The position numbers and the translations under genes are program-made. From JAPLST01 sp964397565 (GTDB lineage: Bacteria > Auribacterota > UBA3054 > JAPLST01): 64,000 bases of DNA. The notes under the pieces are model-generated. The model saw only the letters and a program-made list of their open reading frames with translations. It ran no database searches and was not told the origin of the DNA. Of this stretch, positions 23,955 through 31,752 are shown in pieces. The stretch covers positions 1 through 64,000 of the forward strand of contig CAYNJC010000018.1 of NCBI GenBank assembly GCA_964397565.1. Direction: 5' to 3'. Numbering within the stretch: the first letter of the stretch is position 1; each line of letters begins with the position of its first letter.

Positions 23955-24891
23955 AGGTTGCCGTAATCTGATCGATGGCCTTCCAGGCCGGGCTGAACAG
24001 GCCGGGCTGGGTAACAAAATCGTGGAGCATGCCGGGATAGCAGCTGTGGATCACCGGTACACCGGCTGCCTGTAAGCACTGGGCGTACGCGCGACCCTGG
24101 TCGGCAAGCAGATCATATTCGGCAGTAATGACCAGGGCGGGTGGCAGGCCAGAAAAATCCACGGCGCGCAGTGGCGATACGCGGGGATCCTCAGCTTGAT
24201 CCACGTTCTGCAAATAGTGGCGCCGGTACCAGTCGATGGCGGTGGTCGAAAGCCAAAGACCCTGGCCGAAACAATGGAAGGAATCCGTGTTTTCGGAGGC
24301 GGTTGACATGTCCACCCACGGGCAGATCAGGGTTTGATGGATGAGCGTAGGCGCGCCCTGGTCACGCGCAAACCGGGCGACAACCGCGGCCAGATTCCCG
24401 CCCGCGCTGTCGCCCGCAACAGAGAGACGGGTCGGGTCTCCGCCGAAACGGGCGGCATGCGCGGCCACCCATTGCGTCGCGGCCCAGACGTCATCCAGCG
24501 CCGTGGGGAATGGGAATTCCGGTGCCAAGCGATAGTCTACCGACACAACGATGCAGCGGGCGCCCGCGGCCAGGAAGGTGCAGAAGGGCTCGTATTCATC
24601 GAGATTCCCCAGCACGAAACCGCCGCCGTGAAAGAAGATCACAACTGGCCTGGGCCCCTGCTCTGGCGGAGTATAGATGCGGATGGGGATTTCGCCCGCG
24701 TTGGTCTTGCAGATGGTGATGTCCTCCCTGGGATTGCCAAGCCATTCGGGCAGAAGGAATGCTTTTCGCGCGTCGGCGGGGCTCATGGCATAGAGGGGCG
24801 TGTACTTCCCTGCGGCAATCTGCGTGAGGATCGCTTCAGATTCCGGGTGCAGATGGCCCCGCGTATAGGTGGGATAGAACACGTGCGGCAT
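23902..24891 (-). CDS. Alpha/beta-hydrolase esterase (hormone-sensitive lipase family)
   Basis: From the ATG at 24891 (MPHVFYPTY; a GTG 42 bases upstream is possible) the product has 329 residues. The HSL family oxyanion motif IFFHGGGFVLGN, nucleophile SVAGDSAGGNLAAVVAR and catalytic His in GMLHDFVTQPG are present, as is LVITAEYDLLADQG with the acid residue. It hydrolyses short acyl esters; the physiological substrate is unknown. Its C-terminus is foreign: the last 17 residues (LLMNALTSCHANCSRGR) are read from the inserted TIR/REPIN element, so the native stop was lost. Confidence 0.88.
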   Translation of the reverse strand: MPHVFYPTYTRGHLHPESEAILTQIAAGKYTPLYAMSPADARKAFLLPEWLGNPREDITICKTNAGEIPIRIYTPPEQGPRPVVIFFHGGGFVLGNLDEYEPFCTFLAAGARCIVVSVDYRLAPEFPFPTALDDVWAATQWVAAHAARFGGDPTRLSVAGDSAGGNLAAVVARFARDQGAPTLIHQTLICPWVDMSTASENTDSFHCFGQGLWLSTTAIDWYRRHYLQNVDQAEDPRVSPLRAVDFSGLPPALVITAEYDLLADQGRAYAQCLQAAGVPVIHSCYPGMLHDFVTQPGLFSPAWKAIDQITATLLMNALTSCHANCSRGR

Positions 24892-25008
24892 GAAAGGCTT
24901 TCCTTTGATCAATCGTTGTTGCCCAAGGGTCACGATGCTGAACGTTAGTGGTGAGTTGGGTTTCTGCGCCGCGGGAACAACGCGAACACCACCGCATGGC
25001 TGGCCGGT

Positions 25009-25485
25009 TTATATTTGCGCAAGAATGACGACGTAATTCTTTCCGTACTTCTTCGCGCACGCGGGGCACGTCGTATAGTAAAAGTACATTTTGCTGACGT
25101 CCTTGCCTTTGGCCGCTACAAAGGCCTTCATCTCTTCGATCCATTTCCGCGTGTTCCGGTAGGGACCCTCGAACACCTTGGAGACGAAGGTGCCCGAAAT
25201 AGTTGCCATCCGCGCATGGGGAACATTTTTAGTCACCTCAAGATACACATCAGCCCCCCACAGCGAGTTCTCGTCTGACAGGACCATCATAGGTTCGGGG
25301 ATGGCGTTGACGGCCGCAATTGCCGCAACACTCCGTTTCATGACCGCACCGAAGTTCACGGGGATGTGCAGAATACTGGTGACGCGGTCCTGAACAAAGA
25401 GTTTATTGTCCAAGGTGATGCGCTTGTCGTCCCAAGGTGCGGGATCAAATCGGGAACAGCAGTGCTCGGAATTTTGTTCACTCAT
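25009..25485 (-). CDS. Conserved small protein with C-terminal CPxC, possible effector-binding fold
   Basis: From Met at 25485 (MSEQNSEHCCSRF) the protein has 158 residues. I recognise the conserved order C-C-x-x-F-x-P-x-P-W-D, FVQDRVTSILHIPVNFG, MMVLSDENSLWGADVYLEV, GTFVSKVFEGPYRNTRKW and the ending MYFYYTTCPACAKKYGKNYV. This family is often labelled only 'hydrolase' in databases. The beta-alpha pattern resembles GyrI-like small-molecule-binding domains, which is inference. It is a single-gene unit between the esterase and the GH36 gene. Confidence 0.7.
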   Translation of the reverse strand: MSEQNSEHCCSRFDPAPWDDKRITLDNKLFVQDRVTSILHIPVNFGAVMKRSVAAIAAVNAIPEPMMVLSDENSLWGADVYLEVTKNVPHARMATISGTFVSKVFEGPYRNTRKWIEEMKAFVAAKGKDVSKMYFYYTTCPACAKKYGKNYVVILAQI

Positions 25486-25624
25486 GGTGCGTCCTTTCGT
25501 TGTGGCCAATGGTGGCGGTGAGCGCCGCGCGCGCGGTGGTCACCTCACACGCAGCGCATCCGTGCAATTATACCATAGTCGAAAAGAATCGGGGTAGTGC
25601 AGCGCCATTAGCACCGCGCGGTAC

Positions 25625-27847
25625 TCACCGCCCAGGGCAGGCGTGTTGCAGCGTGGCGCCGGCACCGGCTGGTTCGGGCGAACTTTTTCCAGGGCATCCG
25701 CCTCGCTCGCAAGACTCCAGCAAGAGCAGCTCAGATGTCAGTGCGCCTTCCAGCCGAATAGTCAGGCCCTGCTTCATCAGGGCGACCCCGTCCATCTCGC
25801 ACGAGCGTTGGTCATTGTCGAAGGTTACCCGGTACCTGCGCGACAAATCCAACCCGCGCAAACGGAGTGTGTAGTCCGCCACACGTGGCGCGCAGAGTTG
25901 AAAGACTCCGCAGACCGCCTTGGTGCGATCGCGCGAGGCCAGCTCCAATACGCCCCAGCCCTGCGGCTCGGGGCCCGGCACGCACGGGGTATGGTGGTAG
26001 ATGCGCCCGGTGCTCATGAATGGCCGGACGAAGTGTTTGTACAGTGCAATCCAGTGCTGCATCTGCGCCAACATGTGCGGATTCCACTCCGCTCCCATCG
26101 GTTTTGGAAACCCGATGGTGGGGCGCACAAAAAGAAGCAGCCGGGACTGAAAGTTGAAGTCCGCCGTCAGGAATCCGCTCTGCCCCCCGATCAAACGGTC
26201 TACGTACTCGGGCGGCAGGGCCATGGTCATGCCGTTGGTGATGGCAAAGGAACGCGGCGCGAGCTGCCAGTCCGTGACCCAGGTATGGCTGAAGCGGCGC
26301 ACCATGCCGACATCCGTGCGCCCGCCGCCACCGGCGCAGTTCTCGAAGATGACGTTGGGGAAGCGGGCGCGCAGGCGCTCGTAGATGGCATACTGGGCCT
26401 CATAATAGCGCCAGAAATGGCACTCTGTGAAGCCCGCGCGCGGGATCCGCCCCACGCCCTGCGTGTTGTAGTCCAGGCGGAAGAACTCCAGTTCGTTTTC
26501 TTCGATCACGCGGACGATCTGCGCTTCCATCCATTGCGCAACCTGGGGATTGGCGAGGTCGAGCATGCCCCCGAGTTCCTGACCGTCATAACCGCGCACG
26601 ATCCACTCCGGATGCGCTTGGGCTGCCTGGCTTTCTGCGCCGATCCTTTCGGCGTCCATCCACAGGCCCCACAACATACCTTTCGCATGTGCCCGATCAC
26701 GAAACGGTTTCAGTCCGTCCGGAAATCGCGCGCGGTTAACATCCCAGTTGCCGACCGTCTTCCACCAGTCCGCGCCAGGCGGCGCGTACCAGCTTGCGTC
26801 CACGAAGAACACTTCCGCGCCGAAATCGGCCGCCGTGTCGATCGCATGGATCACCTGCGCCGCCGTAATCTCCACCTCCGGACCGATGGCGGACTCCACC
26901 CATCCGCCGCGCCCGCGCGGTTGCGGCAGAAAAACGCTTCTGCGCAGATGGTCGTGCATCGCCTGGATGGCCGTATCGAGGTCGCCGAATACCAGGCCGA
27001 GATGCAGCTCGGGGCAGCGGACCGTCTCGCCCGGGGCAATGACCCGTTGCGGCGCCGGGGCGTCCGGCCCGCCACTGAAAAAAAGCCGCGCAACCGGGTC
27101 GCTGGCATCCGCCGTGAGATCGAATTCGAACGCATAGCCGCCCGACCACGCGAGCTGTCCGACAAAGTGTTCGCCGGTGGCGTTGTTTCGCAGAACGAAC
27201 CAGGGATGGCGATGGCGGTCGCGCCGGTAGCGTCCGTCGACGCGGTAGCCGGCGGCCGGCAGGTCGTGCCACTGGAAATCGCCCTCATGCCCCCAGCGCG
27301 GGTTCTCAAAATAACCGAGAGAGTAGAGCGGAAGCCCGCTGGCCCCGAGGTGCGCGCGCCAGCGGTTGACCACCTGCAGGACACCGCTCCACGACGCGCA
27401 GGCCGCCAGCGCTGCGGGCGTGGCACCGGTGTTGGTGATCTCAATCCAGCGCGTCAAGACCGGCGTGCCGTCCAGACGCGTGCACACCTTCACGGTGACA
27501 TCACGAACAGCATGCCGTAGTGTGACCACCGCCCGGAGCCCCGCGGATGGCTCGACCGTTTTGTCGAACCCGGCCCATTCCCAATCGGCGGCAAGCAGTT
27601 GCCCGTCAAGTTCGACCCAGAACGCCTGTGGCGTTGGGTGCGCAGCGGGATTACTGCGTCCATCGTAAAAAGGGATGTAACCGGCGCCATTCCAGCCGCG
27701 CCCTACAAACCGCCCCTTGATCAGGGAGTCCTCATAGACGGCAAACGCCGTGCGGTACGTCACCGTCGGCGTCTCTCCCTCGGTAAGGATAACATCACAC
27801 CATGTGGAATCTTCACACTCTGTCATAACGCCGTTCCGCGGCTGCAT
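25625..27847 (-). CDS. Alpha-galactosidase, GH36 family
   Basis: A 740-residue retaining glycosidase with the GH36 layout: an N-terminal beta-supersandwich (about 1-300), a TIM barrel (about 310-640) and a C-terminal beta domain. Catalytic landmarks are EFFRLDYNTQG (nucleophile Asp near residue 459), ENCAGGGGRTDVGMVRRF (acid/base Asp near 511) and YAPPGADWWKTVGNWDVN with the tryptophan-rich loop. It would release alpha-galactose from raffinose-type oligosaccharides or galactans. No signal peptide is seen, so it is probably cytoplasmic. It begins 7 bp after the stop of the 322-residue secreted protein. Met8 at 27826 is a credible alternative start. Confidence 0.88.
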   Translation of the reverse strand: MQPRNGVMTECEDSTWCDVILTEGETPTVTYRTAFAVYEDSLIKGRFVGRGWNGAGYIPFYDGRSNPAAHPTPQAFWVELDGQLLAADWEWAGFDKTVEPSAGLRAVVTLRHAVRDVTVKVCTRLDGTPVLTRWIEITNTGATPAALAACASWSGVLQVVNRWRAHLGASGLPLYSLGYFENPRWGHEGDFQWHDLPAAGYRVDGRYRRDRHRHPWFVLRNNATGEHFVGQLAWSGGYAFEFDLTADASDPVARLFFSGGPDAPAPQRVIAPGETVRCPELHLGLVFGDLDTAIQAMHDHLRRSVFLPQPRGRGGWVESAIGPEVEITAAQVIHAIDTAADFGAEVFFVDASWYAPPGADWWKTVGNWDVNRARFPDGLKPFRDRAHAKGMLWGLWMDAERIGAESQAAQAHPEWIVRGYDGQELGGMLDLANPQVAQWMEAQIVRVIEENELEFFRLDYNTQGVGRIPRAGFTECHFWRYYEAQYAIYERLRARFPNVIFENCAGGGGRTDVGMVRRFSHTWVTDWQLAPRSFAITNGMTMALPPEYVDRLIGGQSGFLTADFNFQSRLLLFVRPTIGFPKPMGAEWNPHMLAQMQHWIALYKHFVRPFMSTGRIYHHTPCVPGPEPQGWGVLELASRDRTKAVCGVFQLCAPRVADYTLRLRGLDLSRRYRVTFDNDQRSCEMDGVALMKQGLTIRLEGALTSELLLLESCERGGCPGKSSPEPAGAGATLQHACPGR

Positions 27848-27854
27848 GCCGTAG

Positions 27855-28823
27855 TCAATTGTGAATGTAGACGGACGTGTTCTGCGTGATGATGCGCTTC
27901 ACATGCAGCCGCCTCACGCCGGTGGAAATGACCATGGTGTTGACGTTGGGGATGTAGCGGTCGGACGTTCGCCACCGTCCCTCATCATACATGCCCACGC
28001 CGCGCAGCTCGTCCGCAGTGAGTGAATCGATCGGGCCGCCCGGCGGGTTGAGCGTGTATACTCCCGGCATCTCGTCCATGTACCCGTTGAGCAGCGGGGC
28101 GCCGACCGTGATGGGCGTCGCGATAATGTGCTTGGCGATGATGCTGCCAATGGAACCGCCGCTGAAGATGAAGACGTTGTTGTTGGTGACGCTGCCGGCC
28201 ACGACCATGTCGCGCCGGGCCGGCGCGCCGGTGAGCACGTACGAGAGATAGGTGTTCTTCAGTCGCAGCGTCTTGATGGATTTGGCGTAGAGAAACGTTC
28301 CCCACAGATCGCAGTTGAAACTGATCGTCTCCACATCGCCGTCGCAGATGACCATGCCATATTGCGAGATCGAGCTGCCAAACGGACTCCAGGTCGGCCC
28401 GGCCAACGGCACGCCGGTGCCAAACATCGAGCCGGCGCCAAGCCGGATCGAGATGCTCTTCATGTTCGAGTTGGAGCAAATGACATTGAAATACTGTACT
28501 GCTGCGGCGCGCTGCTTCGTATTGGGCGTAATAAGCAGGCGGCCGTTGGCGTCACCATTCAAAATCCAGATCATGGCATAGCCGGCGTCGGACACGCCGT
28601 AGACGGGAATGTTCGTCAGCACGGACGCGAATGACCATTGCACAAAATTCGAGGCGGGGTCAAACACCGGCGTGATCTGTGGCCGTGCGCCCGACTGCAC
28701 GATCAACTGGCCCGCGCCCTTATATGTGGCTTTCCAATACGGCGTCTCCGCCCGCTGCACACCGGCGCCCCACGCCATGCCGGCCACCGCCGCCATTACT
28801 GCGCACCATTGTGTCGCTTTCAT
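27855..28823 (-). CDS. Secreted protein, second of a tandem paralogous pair
   Basis: Start at 28823 (MKATQWCAVMAAVAGMAWG), with GGAG seven bases upstream; 322 residues with a signal peptide. It is a paralogue of the next gene upstream. Both share W-x-A/V-x-Y-K-G-x-G-x-L near the start, a G-V-x-D/T-A segment, S-N-S-N/S-M/F-KSI in the middle and near-identical ends (ITQNTSVYIHN here, ITEGTSVFINQ there). The short hydrophobic periodicity (MVICDGDVETISFNCDLWG, KSIKTLRLKNTYLSYVL) suggests a right-handed beta-helix. I know no family for it. It is co-transcribed with the GH36 gene. Confidence 0.72.
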   Translation of the reverse strand: MKATQWCAVMAAVAGMAWGAGVQRAETPYWKATYKGAGQLIVQSGARPQITPVFDPASNFVQWSFASVLTNIPVYGVSDAGYAMIWILNGDANGRLLITPNTKQRAAAVQYFNVICSNSNMKSISIRLGAGSMFGTGVPLAGPTWSPFGSSISQYGMVICDGDVETISFNCDLWGTFLYAKSIKTLRLKNTYLSYVLTGAPARRDMVVAGSVTNNNVFIFSGGSIGSIIAKHIIATPITVGAPLLNGYMDEMPGVYTLNPPGGPIDSLTADELRGVGMYDEGRWRTSDRYIPNVNTMVISTGVRRLHVKRIITQNTSVYIHN

Positions 28824-28834
28824 TGTGTCTCCAT

Positions 28835-29755
28835 TCACTGATTGATGAACACCGAAGTGCCCTCGGTGATGATATGCGTTGCGGGTACCTTGATCTGCGG
28901 CCGGACCGCGCCCACCACAAAGCTGGACGGCAGCCATTTCGCCGCCGGCGCATTGAACCGGCCCACGCCACACAAGGATTTCGCCTGCACTTTGCCGATC
29001 GTGCCGCTGGGCGGATACGTGTTGTACAGCGCCAAAAGATCGGGGGTGAAGACATCCGTGATCGGCGCGCACCCGGCAAAAATCAACGTATCCTGCATCG
29101 AGTCGCCCGCTTTGAAGGTGCCCAGATCGCCCTCGCTGACCGTCACAAGGTCGTTGGAGTCACCCTCGTAATTCACATAAGCATTGCTGACGTATTGCTG
29201 CGGCGTGCCCAGCAGCAGGAACGAATAGTAGGAGCTGCGGCACGAGAACACCCCGACATTGCGCATGGCAAACGCGCTGCCGATCAACCGCGCCGTCGTG
29301 GTGAACTTCTCCACGTCGCCGTCAATCATCGCCCCCGCGCCGCTCATCAGGCCGAACACCATTTGGTCCGCATCCCGCGGGGCCTTGACGAGAATCGATT
29401 TGAAACTTGAATTCGACCCGATGATCTGAACCGGCTGCGTGAAGGCCACGATGCCGGGCTTCGGTTTGACTTGCAGCATGCTTTTCGCATCGCTGTTCTG
29501 GACGAAAATCAGTGCGGGCAGCAACGCGGTCACGCCCCAGAAATGACTGGTGACATCCTCAACTTCGTAGACGTATTGGGCAAAGTGGTCGCTGCTGTCA
29601 AAGACAGCATCGCGGTTCACGCTCTTCCCCTCCATGACCGACAGCGTGCCGCCGCCTTTGTAGCGGACAGTCCACTGGCTCGTTTCCTGGACTTGCCAAC
29701 TCGCGGCAAATGCAAGCGAACTGGCAGCGACGCAGCACGCGCACAGCATTTTCAT
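28835..29755 (-). CDS. Secreted protein, first of a tandem paralogous pair
   Basis: Start at 29755 (MKMLCACCVAASSLAFAASW), preceded by GGAGG and a consensus promoter; 306 residues with a signal peptide. The pattern VQETSQWTVRYKGGGTLSVM, SNSSFKSILVKAP and the terminal ITEGTSVFINQ aligns with the next gene, indicating tandem duplication with much divergence. Predicted mostly beta, possibly a beta-helix. Its linkage to an alpha-galactosidase makes a surface glycan-related role plausible, but nothing in the sequence proves binding. Confidence 0.72.
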   Translation of the reverse strand: MKMLCACCVAASSLAFAASWQVQETSQWTVRYKGGGTLSVMEGKSVNRDAVFDSSDHFAQYVYEVEDVTSHFWGVTALLPALIFVQNSDAKSMLQVKPKPGIVAFTQPVQIIGSNSSFKSILVKAPRDADQMVFGLMSGAGAMIDGDVEKFTTTARLIGSAFAMRNVGVFSCRSSYYSFLLLGTPQQYVSNAYVNYEGDSNDLVTVSEGDLGTFKAGDSMQDTLIFAGCAPITDVFTPDLLALYNTYPPSGTIGKVQAKSLCGVGRFNAPAAKWLPSSFVVGAVRPQIKVPATHIITEGTSVFINQ

Positions 29756-29792
29756 AGCAGCCTCCAAGTGGGGGTAATCGGTGATTAAGTAT

Positions 29793-29821
29793 AGTATAGC
29801 ATGCGGGCCGTTGCATGTCAA
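29793..29821 (-). promoter_or_regulatory. Consensus promoter of the secreted-pair/GH36 operon
   Basis: Minus-strand TTGACA (29816-29821), 17-bp spacer, TATACT (29793-29798), 38 bp upstream of the first start codon. Confidence 0.8.
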
Positions 29822-29882
29822 AATATCTGCAAAAGCAGACCCGCTTGCGGCAGGTGCCCCTGGCAGCGCCAGCGTGTCGCGC

Positions 29883-29912
29883 TTGTGCCGGCCCTAGCTT
29901 TTATGCGATAAT
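29883..29912 (+). promoter_or_regulatory. Promoter of the Nudix operon, apparently leaderless
   Basis: TTGTGC (29883-29888), 18-bp spacer, GATAAT (29907-29912). The ATG is at 29918, six bases after the -10, and no ribosome site is visible, so the mRNA should begin at the start codon. Confidence 0.55.
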
Positions 29913-29917
29913 TGGCC

Positions 29918-30661
29918 ATGAGCCTTTCATCCACCGCATCCTTGCGCATCGCCCGCAATGGCCAGGCCTTCGATCTGCTCGGCGTACCCGCGGACGTGCA
30001 GCAGCTTGCCGCCGCACGCCAGTTCACCCAATGGCTCGACCGCATGGATCCGCGCTTCCGCATTCGGCACATCACACTTCAAGTGCTCGATCGCCGTATT
30101 GATGGCGGGCTGCTCTTCGCCAAACTGCTGGCCGAGGTCACGGATGACCACGACCGCCGCATTCCCGGCGCTGTCTTTCTGCGCGGTGATGCGGTCGCCG
30201 TCCTAGTCGTGCTGCACGCCGACGACCGCGCCTGGGTTGTGCTCACCGCCCAGCCGCGCTTTCCCAGCGGCGAATTCGAGTCGGTTGAAATCCCGGCCGG
30301 CATGATGGACGACCACGGCGACTTCATCGGCAAAGCCGCGCAGGAAGTGCAGGAAGAAACCGGCCTGCTGATTCACGCCGCGGCGCTCGTCGTGCTTGGC
30401 GAATTCTTTCCGTCTGGTGGCGGCAGTGACGAGAACATCCGCCTCTATCTGTATGAGCAGCCGGCCACAGACGCCGAGATTCAGGCCATGCATGGCCGCG
30501 TCGCCGGCGCGCACCATGAGCACGAACATATCCGTGTCTTGCTGGTTCCGCTCGATGAATTGCCCCGGCACACCAATGATAGTAAAGCCCTCCTGGCCTA
30601 CGGCGCCTACCGCGGCCTGTGGGGGCCACACAGTCATCATCAACAAGAGGCACGTGTATGA
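29918..30661 (+). CDS. Nudix hydrolase, ADP-sugar/UDP-glucose pyrophosphatase type
   Basis: A 247-residue Nudix protein. The Nudix box lies at about residues 127-150: GMMDDHGDFIGKAAQEVQEE, then T-G-L. The usual REUXEE is QEVQEE, an R-to-Q change. An N-terminal extension of about 85 residues and the downstream motif EFFPSGGGSDENIRLYLYE match the ADPRase/NUDT14-like subgroup that splits ADP- or UDP-sugars. The start at 29918 sits right behind a -10 box. It overlaps the next gene as ATGA, so the three-gene unit continues into a lipoprotein and a gingipain-like protease. Confidence 0.85.
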   Translation: MSLSSTASLRIARNGQAFDLLGVPADVQQLAAARQFTQWLDRMDPRFRIRHITLQVLDRRIDGGLLFAKLLAEVTDDHDRRIPGAVFLRGDAVAVLVVLHADDRAWVVLTAQPRFPSGEFESVEIPAGMMDDHGDFIGKAAQEVQEETGLLIHAAALVVLGEFFPSGGGSDENIRLYLYEQPATDAEIQAMHGRVAGAHHEHEHIRVLLVPLDELPRHTNDSKALLAYGAYRGLWGPHSHHQQEARV

Positions 30662-31752
30662 AAAGCAAACTGCTTTGTTTGCTGATCCTTGCCGTCACGG
30701 CATGCCAGGCCGGCGACCTGGCGGGCGTGCGCGATGCGCTCATCTACCAATGGTCCCATCTCGACTGGCGCAGCAACGCTGTCGACTTTGCCACGTTCGA
30801 TGGCTACCTCAGCACTGTTGCCGACAGAAGTGATGCGTCCGACCTGGTCCGCATGCAAGCGGCCGTGACGCGCTCATTGCTGCATGCCTGGCGCCAGAAC
30901 ATGCCTGGGCCACCTGGCATGCAGGCCGAGATTGCTACTGCCTATATGCAATTGGCCGCCGATACGACCAATACCCTGGCCGCACCTGCGCTCATCCAAC
31001 TGGCGGTCCTGCGCCGCTTGACGGATCGCGCGACCGACGCGGTTGCCCGCGCGCGCTACCTCCTGGCCGTGCTGCATCTGGCGCATGCACAGCGCTATCT
31101 TGCCGCATTTCCAAAGTACTACGCCATTGTGGACGATCAGCGTGCCGCCATCGAATGGGAGCGCCTGCGCGCTGTGCTTGAGTATCTGCGTATCTATAGC
31201 AATCCGGACTACACAACGCCGATGCTCTCAGTCCTGCCCTCGCTTGATTTTGCGCCGCGTTTTTCCGTGCAGTGCGCCGTGCAGGCGGATGCCGATCTGA
31301 CCAACGCCACGCTTGCCAGCATCGAGCGATGTTGGCTTGTGCGCGCGTGCCTCGCCGTACCCTATGGCGGAGAGTTTGACCTCGTCCGGTGTTCAGTAAT
31401 ACAGCAAGAAATCAATTGTGGTGCGCGGCGCGTCTCGGCCGCCTTGCCCACCACCTTGCAGCAACTCGTGGCGCTGACGCCGTCGCCGCAGGCATTGGAG
31501 GCGGTCAGCTACTCTGCCGAGCGCCTGCCGTGGTTTCAGGGCAGCGGGGGCGGCCAGGAATATGGCATGGCGCTTCAGCGCAGCCGCGTGTACCTCACCA
31601 ACAGTGTTGCAGTGTGCTGGCGCCCCAACAATAATCCCGTGCTTGTGCTGAGCAATACCACCCTGAAGGCCGCGGCGACATTTGCCCAAATGGAGCGCCT
31701 GGCGTATCAGTATTTATCCAGTAACGCGTGGTGGTTGGCGCCACACCCATGA
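30658..31752 (+). CDS. Predicted lipoprotein of unknown function, helical
   Basis: 364 residues. The N-terminus MKSKLLCLLILAVTACQAGD has a basic head, a hydrophobic core and a lipobox-like VTAC (Cys16). The body is rich in Ala and Leu helices (IATAYMQLAADTTNTLAAPALIQLAVLRRL, given here in part: LAVLHLAHAQRYLAAF), perhaps TPR-like or alpha-solenoid, with scattered cysteines. It resembles nothing I can name. Tight overlap with the Nudix gene upstream and the C25 protease downstream (ATGA both times) suggests a functional link with the protease. Confidence 0.65.
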   Translation: MKSKLLCLLILAVTACQAGDLAGVRDALIYQWSHLDWRSNAVDFATFDGYLSTVADRSDASDLVRMQAAVTRSLLHAWRQNMPGPPGMQAEIATAYMQLAADTTNTLAAPALIQLAVLRRLTDRATDAVARARYLLAVLHLAHAQRYLAAFPKYYAIVDDQRAAIEWERLRAVLEYLRIYSNPDYTTPMLSVLPSLDFAPRFSVQCAVQADADLTNATLASIERCWLVRACLAVPYGGEFDLVRCSVIQQEINCGARRVSAALPTTLQQLVALTPSPQALEAVSYSAERLPWFQGSGGGQEYGMALQRSRVYLTNSVAVCWRPNNNPVLVLSNTTLKAAATFAQMERLAYQYLSSNAWWLAPHP

